64,000 nucleotides of DNA. Origin: Frankia sp. RB7. GTDB taxonomy: Bacteria; Pseudomonadota; Alphaproteobacteria; Rhizobiales; Xanthobacteraceae. The first letter of the stretch is position 1, and each line of letters starts with the position of its first letter. Positions 53,992 through 62,608 of this stretch are shown here, in pieces. Under the pieces are notes generated by a model. That model did not search any database. It saw only the letters and a list, made by a program, of their open reading frames with translations, and was not told the origin of the DNA. Both the position numbers and the translations under genes were made by a program. The stretch covers positions 1 to 64,000 of the forward strand of contig JAUEPE010000019.1 of the NCBI GenBank assembly GCA_030403585.1, given 5' to 3'.

Positions 53992-54836
53992 GCAGCATCA
54001 CCACACGCGACGCACCGCGCGGCTTCTCAGCCGCGGAGTACATGACCTGCCTCACCGGCATCGTCTGGCGCGAGGGCTTGCGCTTCCTGCATCAGCGCGA
54101 GCGTTTCGTCTCGGCGCTCGTGCGGCCCTTGGTGTGGCTGTTCATCTTTGCCGCCGGTTTCCGCCAGGTGCTCGGCATCTCCATCATCCCGCCTTACGAG
54201 ACCTACATCCTCTACGAGGTCTTCATCGCGCCGGGGCTGATGGCGATGATCCAGCTCTTCAACGGCATGCAGTCCTCGCTGTCGATGGTCTATGACCGCG
54301 AGATGGGCAATATGCGCACGCTGCTGGTGAGCCCGCTGCCGCGCGGCTTCCTGCTGTTCTGCAAGCTGCTCGCGGGCACTGCGGTATCGCTGCTCCAGGT
54401 CTATGCCTTCCTGATCATCGCCTGGTTCTGGGACATCACGCCTCCCCCGATCGGCTATCTCACCGTGCTGCCGGCGCTGATCCTGTCCGGGCTGATGCTG
54501 GGCTCGCTCGGCATGCTGATCTCGTCCGGCATCAAGCAGCTCGAGAACTTCGCCGGCGTGATGAACTTCGTGATCTTCCCGATGTTCTTTGCTTCCTCCG
54601 CGCTCTACCCGCTGTGGCGCGTGCAGGAAGGCAGTCCTTATCTCTACTATGTCTGTGAGGCCAATCCGTTTACCCATGCGGTCGAGCTGATACGTTTTGC
54701 GCTGTATGGACAGATAAACTGGATCTCGCTGGCCGTGGTCGGAGCTTGCACAATCGTCTTCATGATCGCCGCGATCTATGCCTATGATCCCTCGCGCGGA
54801 CTGGCACGGCGCGGGCCTGCGGGAGGCGAAGGATGA
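53988..54836 (+). CDS. ABC-2 type permease of the PQQ dehydrogenase system (PedC/LutF-like)
   Basis: 282 residues with about six membrane segments. ABC-2 family features are FNGMQSSLSMVYDREMGNMRTLLVSPLPR near residue 95 and FPMFFASSALYPLWR near 200. ABC-2 permeases usually export, yet the operon encodes a periplasmic binding protein, an odd combination typical of this locus. In Methylorubrum the equivalent set is needed for lanthanide uptake, as I recall. Overlaps ATGA on both sides. Confidence 0.85.
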   Translation: MSSITTRDAPRGFSAAEYMTCLTGIVWREGLRFLHQRERFVSALVRPLVWLFIFAAGFRQVLGISIIPPYETYILYEVFIAPGLMAMIQLFNGMQSSLSMVYDREMGNMRTLLVSPLPRGFLLFCKLLAGTAVSLLQVYAFLIIAWFWDITPPPIGYLTVLPALILSGLMLGSLGMLISSGIKQLENFAGVMNFVIFPMFFASSALYPLWRVQEGSPYLYYVCEANPFTHAVELIRFALYGQINWISLAVVGACTIVFMIAAIYAYDPSRGLARRGPAGGEG

Positions 54837-55447
54837 TGGTTCGGACATTGGCCACGGCAGCCCTTGCGTTCGCGGTCTCTACCGCCGCCGCACGCGCAGC
54901 CGATCCGCGCTATCCCGACTGGCCCTGTTCGCAGGCCAAGGTTCCGGAGATCTCGCTCGCCGCGGTCTGGGCCGGTCCTGCGCTCGACGACGCCGGGACC
55001 AAGTGGAAGGACGACAGCAAGGTCAGCGCGCTGGTCTCGAAGCTTGCGGCGCGCAAGACGCCGCTGGACGAGGCCGAAAAGTCGGTAAAGGAATTCTTGA
55101 GCGGCTCCGCGGCCGACAAGACCGCGAACGCAAAACTGCTGTTCGCCGGCCTGTTCGACACGCTGAATGCCCAGCGCTCCCAGGTCATGGGCGGGCTCGA
55201 ACGCGTCAGCCGCAAGCAGCGCGAGGCCGCCGACAAGATCCGCGAGGAGACCGTCCAGCTCCAGGCGCTGCAGGACGCAACGCCGCGCGACGACACCAAG
55301 GTCGACGCCATGAGCAATCAGCTGATCTGGGAGACCCGCATTTTCGAGGACCGCCGCAAGGTGGTCCGCTTCGTCTGCGAGGTTCCGACCACGATCGACC
55401 AGCGCCTGTTCGCGCTTGGCCGCGTCATCCAGCAGGAAATGGAATAG
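54833..55447 (+). CDS. secreted coiled-coil protein of the PQQ/lut operon
   Basis: 204 residues (MMVRTL...; two adjacent Met). Signal peptide ending ARAAD, a conserved-looking YPDWPCSQAKVPEISLAAVW start to the mature part, then long Lys/Glu/Ala helices likely to form coiled coils, and a second Cys near the end (VRFVCEVP) that may pair with the first. The family is known to me only as a hypothetical companion of these ABC genes (LutG position). Last gene of the operon. Confidence 0.75.
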   Translation: MMVRTLATAALAFAVSTAAARAADPRYPDWPCSQAKVPEISLAAVWAGPALDDAGTKWKDDSKVSALVSKLAARKTPLDEAEKSVKEFLSGSAADKTANAKLLFAGLFDTLNAQRSQVMGGLERVSRKQREAADKIREETVQLQALQDATPRDDTKVDAMSNQLIWETRIFEDRRKVVRFVCEVPTTIDQRLFALGRVIQQEME

Positions 55448-55582
55448 CGTCAGCCTTGCTGACGACATTCATGAAAGTTCCCGTGGCATCAACCCGATCA
55501 TTCATATTTGCCGCGCTATATGCCGGAACCAAATCGATCTAGGATGGCTTGTCCTGTGAATCCTTGGCAACGGGAGGCCTCG

Positions 55583-55882
55583 ATGGGAACAGCAAAATTC
55601 ATCCTCGCAGGCGCTGCAGCCATCACCATGCTCGCATCAAGCGCCTTTGCTGACGACATGACCGGAACGGTCACCAGCATCAATCGGCTCAACAGCACGA
55701 TCGCGATCCAGCAGACGCAGAAGGGCACAGTCGGCGGCAGTGCCGGCGGCGCCGGCGCGCTCCAGCAGTACAAGGCCAAGGACGCCGCGATGCTGGATGC
55801 CGTCCATGCCGGCGATCGCGTGACGTATTCCGCGACCGACGCGGATGGCACGGGCACGCTGACGAAGCTGCAGAAGCAGTAG
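55583..55882 (+). CDS. small secreted DUF1344-like protein
   Basis: 99 residues from ATG 55583 after GGGAGG. Signal peptide ending SAFADD, followed by MTGTVTSINRLNSTIAIQQ and a VHAGDRVTYSATDADGTGTL strand pair, the layout of DUF1344/CusF-like small barrels. No cysteine or clear metal motif is present. A monocistronic gene between the lut-like operon and the CxxxCW gene; relation to either is unproven. Confidence 0.65.
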   Translation: MGTAKFILAGAAAITMLASSAFADDMTGTVTSINRLNSTIAIQQTQKGTVGGSAGGAGALQQYKAKDAAMLDAVHAGDRVTYSATDADGTGTLTKLQKQ

Positions 55883-55889
55883 TTCTTCA

Positions 55890-55915
55890 CCTCTCCCCGT
55901 AAGAACGGGGCGAGG
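55890..55915. repeat. CTCTCCCCGT-type palindromic repeat
   Basis: CCTCTCCCCGT, spacer AAGA, ACGGGGCGAGG. Same family as 38576-38604 and 50068-50095; here between convergent genes. Confidence 0.6.
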
Positions 55916-55946
55916 GAGCGCATCTGCGTTCGGTGATACGGCTCAT

Positions 55947-56519
55947 TCACTGCTCAGGCCGTGGCTCCGGCTGTGCTTCCCCCGTCGGCAGCTTCGCACG
56001 CTCCCAGCCGTCGGTGCCCTCGGGATACCAGGCGACGTTGGAATAGCCGTAAGCGAGCGCGCGCTTGGCGGCGTTCCAGGACATCCAGCAATCGGCGAGA
56101 CAATAGATCACGAGCAGCGCGGCCTTGTCGCCGTGCGACGCCTGCATGAGACCGCGTTGGAAATAATCGTCCATTGCCGATGGCAACGCGCCGTAGCCGG
56201 TGTCCGGCAGCCAGATGCTGCCGGGAATGTTTTTCCGGGGCGCATCCCGCCACACCGTGCCGGCGGGAAGGTTCTTCGGCTTCGGCGCGCGCGGCAGCAC
56301 GTCGATGAAGGCACCGCTCTTCGCGCGCCAGATCGCCTCGGTCTCTGTCGTCGTCAACACGCGCGCGCCTTCCAGCGTCGCCGGCACCGGCGCACGGTAA
56401 TTGTCGGTGCGATATCCCTCGGGCTCGAACGGCTCCTGCTGCTGCGCCCAATCTTGCTGCGCGACGGCCGGCACCGCCAGCATGGCGGCGACGAGCACAG
56501 CGGCAAGCGGCCGCCTCAT
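55947..56519 (-). CDS. rhodanese-like PQQ-associated Cys-Cys-Trp protein
   Basis: 190 residues. Signal peptide ending VPAVAQQ, then a rhodanese-like domain with IWLPDTGYGALP and the motif YCLADCWMSWNAAKRA near residue 140. I read it as C-x3-C-W; the family is usually called the CXXCW protein of PQQ-dependent catabolism. The first Cys occupies the rhodanese active-site loop. Its substrate is unknown; a periplasmic redox or sulphur relay is plausible given the SoxYZ-like carrier nearby. Its ATG overlaps the preceding gene's stop by four bases. Confidence 0.8.
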   Translation of the reverse strand: MRRPLAAVLVAAMLAVPAVAQQDWAQQQEPFEPEGYRTDNYRAPVPATLEGARVLTTTETEAIWRAKSGAFIDVLPRAPKPKNLPAGTVWRDAPRKNIPGSIWLPDTGYGALPSAMDDYFQRGLMQASHGDKAALLVIYCLADCWMSWNAAKRALAYGYSNVAWYPEGTDGWERAKLPTGEAQPEPRPEQ

Positions 56520-57394
56520 GGCGACGTCTTGGCCGCCTCTACACCGAGCGGCCGGTCGTTTTCATCCAGCAGCGGCACACCGAAGTCGAGCAGTATCTTG
56601 TTGATCTCGCCCTGGTTCTCCTGAATCAGCTTGTTGAGCTGCCGCTTCCAGTTCTGGTCGGCGCCGCGCACGCCCATGCCGATGCGATAGACCAGTTTTG
56701 GACCGCTGGTTTCCTTCACCAGCGGCGTCACGTGCAGCGAGCCGGACTTCTTGGCGTAGTACCCCGCCATCGGTCCCCACAGCACGCCGGCGTCGATCTT
56801 GCCGGCAGCGAGGTCGTCGATCATGGCCTGCGCCGAATTGTCGTAGCGCGTGTCGATCATCAACGGATAGGGCTTTGCGTCGCCCATCAGCCCTGCGATT
56901 GCCATGTTGGTCGCCGGTGGCGTGCCGGCGACGATGCCGACATGCTTGCCCTTCAACTTCGGGTCTTCGAGCGTGTCGACGTCCTCCAGCCCGCTGCCCG
57001 CTTTCGCAACCAGCGCGTACGACGTGCGATAATACGGATTGGTGCCTTGCACGAGGTCGTCGCCTTGCGGGAACCCCATGATGACGTCGCAGCGATGCGC
57101 ACCCAGCGTCATGCGCACGAAGCCCGTGGCCTGCGGAAAGAAGACGTAGTCGAGCTTCTTCTGAAGCTTGTCCGCGAACAGCTCGGCGAGCTTGTTCTCG
57201 ATCCCCTCGCCTTTCTCATTAGAGAACGGCAGATTGCGCGGGTCGGCGCAGACGCGCAGCACTTTGGGGTCGACCAGCTCGAACGAGAGGTCACCATTAT
57301 CGGTCGTCTGCGCGCGAGCGACGTCGCCGATCGCACAAGACGCCGCCACCACACACAGTGAAAACAACCAGCGACGATGTCGTCCGGCCTCCAT
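56516..57394 (-). CDS. quinoprotein-associated solute-binding protein, MoxJ/XoxJ-like
   Basis: 292 residues. Signal peptide ending DVARAQ, then a family 3 solute-binding fold: KVLRVCADPRNLPFSNEKGEG, LDYVFFPQATGFVRMTL, and AAGKIDAGVLWGPMAGYYAKKS. The RVCADPxNLPFSN motif is diagnostic of the quinoprotein dehydrogenase-associated group containing MxaJ and XoxJ, thought to activate the dehydrogenase instead of serving transport. No ABC permease pairs with it here. It is first in a two-gene unit with the CxxxCW protein. Confidence 0.87.
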   Translation of the reverse strand: MEAGRHRRWLFSLCVVAASCAIGDVARAQTTDNGDLSFELVDPKVLRVCADPRNLPFSNEKGEGIENKLAELFADKLQKKLDYVFFPQATGFVRMTLGAHRCDVIMGFPQGDDLVQGTNPYYRTSYALVAKAGSGLEDVDTLEDPKLKGKHVGIVAGTPPATNMAIAGLMGDAKPYPLMIDTRYDNSAQAMIDDLAAGKIDAGVLWGPMAGYYAKKSGSLHVTPLVKETSGPKLVYRIGMGVRGADQNWKRQLNKLIQENQGEINKILLDFGVPLLDENDRPLGVEAAKTSP

Positions 57395-57520
57395 CCCGCT
57401 TCCTCCTCATTTCATTCGAATGCTATCCATGCAACGCAGGACGCACCATGTTTTGCCAAACTTTGCGTTGGCTTGTTGTGCTGCAGTGCAATGCTGCAGA
57501 CCTTGAACTGAGGCGGAAAA

Positions 57521-58447
57521 GTGTCGCATCTCACGTCAAAGATCGCAGCCCTGTCCCTGCTGGTAGCAGCGACGCTAGCACGCGCAGGCGCAGCCGAATT
57601 GCCTGTGAGCGAAGTCGCACCGGGAATCTTCGTGCACTCCGGGACCATCGCCCTGATGACCCGCGAGAATGAGGGTGACATCGCCAATGTCGGCTTCATC
57701 GTCGGCGAGGATTCGGTCGCCGTGATCGACACCGGCGGCAGCCTTCGTGAAGGCGAAGCGCTGCTGGCCGCGGTGCGGGCCCGCACGGGCAAGCCGATCC
57801 GTTACGTCATCAACACTCATGGCCATCCCGACCATGTCTTCGGCAATGCGGCCTTTGTCGCTGAGGGAACCAGCTTCGTCGGCCACAGCAAGCTGCCGCA
57901 GGCGCTGGCGACGCGCGGGCCGTATTATCTCGATAATTTCCGGCGCATCATGGGCGATGAACTGATTGATCCCGTGAAGATCGTGCCGCCCACAGTGCTG
58001 GTTAAGGACACCATGACGCTCGATCTGGGATCGCGTCGGCTGACCTTGCGGGCATGGCCGGCCGCGCACAGCGACAATGACCTGACCGTGTTCGACGAGA
58101 CGACCAGGACGTTGTTCGCAGGCGATCTGGTCTTTCTCCGCCACATTCCGGTGGTGGATGGCAGCATCCGCGGCTGGCTTGCCTTGCTGAAGGACCTGGA
58201 GACCGTTCCGGCGGTCCGCGTCGTTCCCGGTCACGGCCCTGTGAGCGACTGGCCTGCCGCTTTGGCCGATGAGCGGCGTTATCTCTCGACGCTGCTGTCG
58301 GACGTCCGCGCCTCGAACAAGAAGGGCGAGCCGATCCGGACCGCAGCGGAGAAGGCAGCCGCGACCGAGCGGCCGCATTGGGAACTATTCGACGACTACA
58401 ACGCCCGCAACGCAACCGCAGCATTTTCGGAAATTGAATGGGAGTAG
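57521..58447 (+). CDS. quinoprotein relay system zinc metallohydrolase
   Basis: 308-residue secreted metallo-beta-lactamase fold. GTG start at 57521, signal peptide ending ARAGAAE. Zinc motifs: NTHGHPDHVFGN near 105, a middle WPAAHSDNDLTVF and the late VVPGHGPVSDW. SoxH-related hydrolases of this kind occur with PQQ dehydrogenases and a SoxYZ-like carrier, the next gene (48 bases on). The chemistry is unknown; release of a thiol- or carrier-bound intermediate is proposed for the group. Confidence 0.85.
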   Translation: MSHLTSKIAALSLLVAATLARAGAAELPVSEVAPGIFVHSGTIALMTRENEGDIANVGFIVGEDSVAVIDTGGSLREGEALLAAVRARTGKPIRYVINTHGHPDHVFGNAAFVAEGTSFVGHSKLPQALATRGPYYLDNFRRIMGDELIDPVKIVPPTVLVKDTMTLDLGSRRLTLRAWPAAHSDNDLTVFDETTRTLFAGDLVFLRHIPVVDGSIRGWLALLKDLETVPAVRVVPGHGPVSDWPAALADERRYLSTLLSDVRASNKKGEPIRTAAEKAAATERPHWELFDDYNARNATAAFSEIEWE

Positions 58448-58494
58448 CGGACGCGCTACGCTCATCACTGCTTCGTCCTCGCAGGACCATAACC

Positions 58495-59313
58495 ATGACG
58501 GGATGCACACGCCGCCTGCCCCTGATCGCCGCGCTGCTCGGCATCGCCTTCGCGCTGCCTGCTAGCGCTGAGGAGGCCTACGATCCCTGGCCTGGCCTGG
58601 TGCAGGATATCTTCAGCAACCGTCCGATGAACGATGGCAACGACGTCATCGCCATCGAGATGCCCTATCGCGCCGAGGACGCGGCGATCGTGCCGGTGAC
58701 CCTGCGCAGCAAGTTGTCGCCGGGCGATGCGCGCCGCATCCGCTCGATTACGCTGGTGATCGACCGCAACCCGGCGCCGATGGCCGCGAAATTCGAGCTC
58801 GGCGCGGATGCCAATGTCACCGAGATCTCCACGCGCGTGCGCGTCAACAACTACACCGACGTGCATGCGGTCGCCGAGCTCAGCGACGGCCAGCTCTACG
58901 TCTCCAAGACCTATGTGAAGGCGTCAGGCGGCTGCTCGGCCCCGGCGGGGAAGAATGCGGAGGAGGCGCAGAACCGCCTAGGCCAGATGCGCTACCGGCA
59001 ATTCGCGCGCGAGGAGGCGCCGGCGAGCCGCATCCGCGAAGCGCAGATCATGATCGGCCATCCCAACAATTCCGGGCTGCAGATGGATCAGGTCACGCAG
59101 CTCTATATTCCCGCCTTCTTCGTCAACCAGCTGAAGCTGACGCAGGACGACAGCCCCGTGCTGTCGATGGAAGGCGGCATCTCGATCTCGGAAGATCCCA
59201 ATCTGCGCTTCACCTATGTCTCCAACGGCGCGAAGCGATTCCGCGCGGAGGCCAAGGATACTGACGGACATGTGTTCCGGAACGAGTGGGACGTGGGGAA
59301 GCCGGGGACGTGA
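58495..59313 (+). CDS. quinoprotein dehydrogenase-associated SoxYZ-like carrier protein
   Basis: 272 residues from ATG 58495 after the signal peptide MTGCTRRLPLIAALLG. SoxY-like part (about 30-160) ends in KASGGCSAPAG, where the Cys would be the carrier thiol; the SoxZ-like part (about 180-270) begins REAQIMIGHPNNSGLQM. The two are separate proteins in thiosulphate oxidation and fused here. It probably carries an intermediate between the dehydrogenase system and the 57521 hydrolase. Confidence 0.87.
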   Translation: MTGCTRRLPLIAALLGIAFALPASAEEAYDPWPGLVQDIFSNRPMNDGNDVIAIEMPYRAEDAAIVPVTLRSKLSPGDARRIRSITLVIDRNPAPMAAKFELGADANVTEISTRVRVNNYTDVHAVAELSDGQLYVSKTYVKASGGCSAPAGKNAEEAQNRLGQMRYRQFAREEAPASRIREAQIMIGHPNNSGLQMDQVTQLYIPAFFVNQLKLTQDDSPVLSMEGGISISEDPNLRFTYVSNGAKRFRAEAKDTDGHVFRNEWDVGKPGT

Positions 59314-59331
59314 GTCCATCGGTCGTCATGG

Positions 59332-59691
59332 CTAGAAACACCTCACCTCGGCCTCGGCCTGCGCCCGTCGCAAATCATTCACGGCCGAATTCGCCTGCTC
59401 TGATGTCCGGAATTGGGTACCGAGATTGCCGCGGACCTGGGACATGCTGAGCGCAGTCTCGGCGGTGACGTACCGTTCGTAGCTGACGATCGAGGCGACC
59501 ACGTCGATCGAGCAGGAGCACTGCTCGATCGCCTGCCGCGTCTCGCCATTGGCTTTCATGCAGCCATAGACATATTCCGCGCGCGCCGATGTCGGATAAT
59601 CATTGGCCTCTTCGGCCCGCACCGCGTAAGCCGTCGCCGCGAGCACGACCATAGCGGCGACAATCGGTCGTACCCGTCCCGCGAAACTCAT
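59332..59691 (-). CDS. small secreted Cys-containing protein
   Basis: 119 residues from ATG 59691. Signal peptide ending AVRAEE; mature part has ARAEYVYGCMKANG, EQCSCSIDVVASIVSYERYV and ends EAEVRCF, four Cys in all. I remember similar short proteins beside xoxF-type clusters, without a function. The open frame upstream to 60153 is a shadow of the opposite gene. It is convergent with the SoxYZ-like gene. Confidence 0.7.
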   Translation of the reverse strand: MSFAGRVRPIVAAMVVLAATAYAVRAEEANDYPTSARAEYVYGCMKANGETRQAIEQCSCSIDVVASIVSYERYVTAETALSMSQVRGNLGTQFRTSEQANSAVNDLRRAQAEAEVRCF

Positions 59692-59763
59692 GAGCGTCCT
59701 CCCGCTGGTTGCGATGGAAGCTATGCTATGCCTATTGTCCTGAAAAGCACTCAATCTGCGGAA

Positions 59764-60753
59764 ATGGCTCACAAGGTGATGAGAGTTTTGGGACGAACAT
59801 TGGCGCTCGCGATGATGCTGGCGCCGGGCATGCCGGCATATGCCGCGGATACCATTCGCCTGTCGGTGCAGAAGACCGGAACGTTCTCCTGGGAACTGGC
59901 AACCATCCGCGAGGCCGGGCTCGACAAGGAGTCCGATCTGGCGCTTGAAGTCACCGAGCTTGCAAGCCCGGAGGCCGGCAAGATCGCGCTTCGCGCCGGC
60001 AATGCCGACATCATGCTGTCGGACTGGCTCTGGGTGTCGCGCGAGCGTGCGCTCGGCGCCAAGCTCACCTTCTATCCCTATTCCAGCGCGCTCGGGGCGG
60101 TGATGGTGCCCGCGGCATCGCCGATCAAGACGCTCGCCGATCTGAAGGGCCACAAGCTCGGCGTCGGCGGCGGCCCCATCGACAAGAGCTGGCTACTGCT
60201 GCAGGCGCGCATGAAGCAGGACGGCATCGACCTCAAATCGGATGCGACGATCGCCTATGGCGCGCCGCCTTTGATCGCCGCCAAGACGCTCGACGGCGAG
60301 ATGGATGCGAGCCTGAATTTCTGGAATTTCTGCGCCCAGCTCGAGGCCAAGGGTTTTCGGCGCCTCGCCGGTATCGAGGAGATCTTGCCGAAACTTGGCG
60401 CCAAGGGTGCGGTGTCCGCCGTCGGCTACGTCTTCGACGAGAACTGGGCCGCGAGCCATCGCGACGCCGTCGCACGCTTCATCGCCATGACCCGCAAGGC
60501 CAAGCAGCTGCTGGTCAGCTCGGATGCGGCGTGGGACAAGATCGCCCCGCTCACCGGCGCGAGCGATCCAGCCATGCTCAAAACCTACCGCGACCGCTAT
60601 CGTGACGGCATTCCGCGCCGGAACATCAACGATGAGGAAGCGGATGCGCGCGTGCTCTATCGCGTGCTGGCCGATATCGGCGGCCGCGACCTGGTCGGTC
60701 CGGCGGCCGAGCTCGATCCCGGCACGTTCTATCACGCAGTCCCTGGAGATTGA
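59764..60753 (+). CDS. NitT/TauT-type ABC substrate-binding protein
   Basis: 329 residues from ATG 59764 (MAHKVMRV); ATG at 59728 or 59779 is possible. Signal peptide ending PAYAAD, then the aliphatic sulfonate/nitrate-binding fold with VQKTGTFSWELATIREAGLD, ALRAGNADIMLSDWLWVS and LKGHKLGVGGGPIDKSW. Its ligand is unknown; it lies in the quinoprotein locus with its own permease and ATPase. The permease GTG follows its stop by one base. Confidence 0.82.
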   Translation: MAHKVMRVLGRTLALAMMLAPGMPAYAADTIRLSVQKTGTFSWELATIREAGLDKESDLALEVTELASPEAGKIALRAGNADIMLSDWLWVSRERALGAKLTFYPYSSALGAVMVPAASPIKTLADLKGHKLGVGGGPIDKSWLLLQARMKQDGIDLKSDATIAYGAPPLIAAKTLDGEMDASLNFWNFCAQLEAKGFRRLAGIEEILPKLGAKGAVSAVGYVFDENWAASHRDAVARFIAMTRKAKQLLVSSDAAWDKIAPLTGASDPAMLKTYRDRYRDGIPRRNINDEEADARVLYRVLADIGGRDLVGPAAELDPGTFYHAVPGD

Positions 60754-60754
60754 G

Positions 60755-61492
60755 GTGCTGCGCCTTCTCTCGATTGCCCTGCTGCTTGCGATCTGGTGGA
60801 CCGCCGCGCTGTTCGTCGGCGGCGCAAAACTGCCCTCCCCGCCCGCCGTGCTCGACGTCATCGTTGCGGAAGCCGCAAGCGGCGCGCTGTTCCTGCATCT
60901 CGGTGCGACGCTCGCGCGCGTCGCGCTCGCCTTCGTGCTGGCGATGTCGCTCGGCAGTGCCATCGGCTACCTGATGGGGCGGGTCAAGCTCGCCGACCGG
61001 CTCGGCGATCCCTGGCTCATCTTGCTGCTGAACCTGCCGGCGCTGGTGGTGATCGTGCTCGCCTATATCTGGGCCGGGCTCACCGAGGCCGCCGCTATCG
61101 CCGCGATTGCTATCAACAAGCTGCCGACTGCGGTCGTCACCTTGCGCGAAGGCACGCGCGCGCTCGATCGTTCGCTGGACGAGATGGCGACCGTGTTCGC
61201 GATGCCGCGTTGGCGTGCCTTCCGCCATGTCGTACTGCCGCAGCTGGCGCCCTATATCGCGGCCTCCGCCCGCTCCGGCCTGTCGCTGGTGTGGAAGATC
61301 GTGCTGGTCGCCGAGCTGCTGGGACGGCCGAACGGGGTCGGCTTCGAGATCGGTGTCGCCTTCCAGCTGTTCGACACGCCGCGCCTGCTCGCCTATTCCC
61401 TGACATTTGCCGCGGTCGTGCTCGTCATCGAGACGGCGCTGGTGCAGCCGTTCGAGGCCCGCGCAACGCGGTGGCGGCCCCGTGCGGCTTGA
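60755..61492 (+). CDS. NitT/TauT-type ABC permease
   Basis: 245 residues from GTG 60755, preceded by GGAG. Six membrane helices and the cytoplasmic EAA-type loop TRALDRSLDEMATVFAMPRWRAFRHVVLPQLAPYIAA. SsuC/TauC family. The ORF can be read back to 60524 within the preceding gene, but that part is not hydrophobic. It overlaps the ATPase gene by 11 bases. Confidence 0.85.
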   Translation: MLRLLSIALLLAIWWTAALFVGGAKLPSPPAVLDVIVAEAASGALFLHLGATLARVALAFVLAMSLGSAIGYLMGRVKLADRLGDPWLILLLNLPALVVIVLAYIWAGLTEAAAIAAIAINKLPTAVVTLREGTRALDRSLDEMATVFAMPRWRAFRHVVLPQLAPYIAASARSGLSLVWKIVLVAELLGRPNGVGFEIGVAFQLFDTPRLLAYSLTFAAVVLVIETALVQPFEARATRWRPRAA

Positions 61493-62192
61493 GGTCGAGA
61501 TCACAGGCAAGACGTTCAAAAGTGCCGCGGGTGGAATGCACGAGGTGCTGGCGCCGGTGAAATTCGCGCTTCAGTCCGGCGAGGTCGGCGTGCTGATCGG
61601 TCCGTCCGGCTGCGGCAAGAGCACGATGCTGCGCATCATCCTCGGGCTCGACCGCGATTTCGACGGCCATGTCGCGCGCCCACCGGAGGCGCGGATCGGC
61701 ATGGTGTTCCAGGAGCCTCGGTTGTTGCCGTGGCGCTCGGTCGAGCAGAATGTGCGGTTGGCTGCGCCCGACGTGACCGACGCCAAGCTGTCGGAGCTGT
61801 TCAAAATCCTGGAGCTGGAGGCGCATCGCAGCCACTTCCCCGGCGAACTGTCGCTGGGTCTTGCCCGGCGCGTCGCGCTCGCCCGCGCCTTCGCGGTCGA
61901 GCCCGACCTCCTCGTGCTCGACGAACCCCTCGCCTCGCTCGACGACGCGCTCGCCGGCCGCCTGCGCGACGAGATCGCGACGCTGGTGGCGAGCCGCTCC
62001 GTGATGACGCTGCTCGTCACCCACAGCCTCGACGATGCGATCCGTCTCGGCGACCGCCTGTTCTTCCTGTCACCGCGCCCGGCGCGCATCGTGCAGGAGT
62101 TGCCGATTGAAATCCCGCGCGCCGAGCGCAGTGAAGCGGAGCTTGCCAGGATCAGGGCGAAGCTCGCAGCACTGCCGCTTGAATCGAAATGA
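61482..62192 (+). CDS. NitT/TauT-type ABC ATPase
   Basis: 236 residues from GTG 61482. Walker A GPSGCGKST near 48, Q-loop VFQEPRLLPWRS, signature region LSLGLARRVALARA (Leu-Ser-Leu-Gly in place of Leu-Ser-Gly-Gly), Walker B LLVLDEPLASLDD and H-loop VTHSLDDA. The changed third signature residue is unusual but tolerated in some members. It completes the importer with 59764 and 60755. Confidence 0.85.
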   Translation: MRLEVEITGKTFKSAAGGMHEVLAPVKFALQSGEVGVLIGPSGCGKSTMLRIILGLDRDFDGHVARPPEARIGMVFQEPRLLPWRSVEQNVRLAAPDVTDAKLSELFKILELEAHRSHFPGELSLGLARRVALARAFAVEPDLLVLDEPLASLDDALAGRLRDEIATLVASRSVMTLLVTHSLDDAIRLGDRLFFLSPRPARIVQELPIEIPRAERSEAELARIRAKLAALPLESK

Positions 62193-62250
62193 GAACTCGT
62201 GGTCAACTGTATCAAACGAGATGACTTGGGAAGTTTCTTGGGAGGTCACC

Positions 62251-62604
62251 ATGCGCCGTCAACTGATTGCGATCGGCATCCTGTTGGTTGCGATGCCGGG
62301 CGCGGCGCTCGCGCAGACCAAGGGCAAAGGCATCCGGCTCTGGAATTTGACGAGCGAGACGATCTCCGGCTTCCAGCTCGCGCCTGTTGGCAAGACCGAT
62401 TGGGGCCCGAACCAGTGCCTGAATGACAAGGACAAGGAGGTCGACCACGACGAGCGGCTCCGCATCACCGGCGTCGAGCCCGGCCGCTACGATGCCAAGG
62501 TCAGCTATCCGAATTCACGGCAGTGCGTCGTCCGCGACATCGAGATCAAGGCCGATGCAGTATTCTCGATCGCCGACAAGGATCTGAAGGACTGTACGAA
62601 GTAG
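62251..62604 (+). CDS. small secreted hypothetical protein
   Basis: 117 residues from ATG 62251 after GGGAGG. Signal peptide ending ALAQTK. The mature part reads IRLWNLTSETISGFQLAP, has PNQCLNDKD and RQCVVRDIEI Cys pair, and ends KDLKDCTK; it is probably a beta-sandwich. Family unknown to me. It is 58 bases downstream of the ABC ATPase and may be co-transcribed. Confidence 0.65.
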   Translation: MRRQLIAIGILLVAMPGAALAQTKGKGIRLWNLTSETISGFQLAPVGKTDWGPNQCLNDKDKEVDHDERLRITGVEPGRYDAKVSYPNSRQCVVRDIEIKADAVFSIADKDLKDCTK

Positions 62605-62608
62605 CGGC

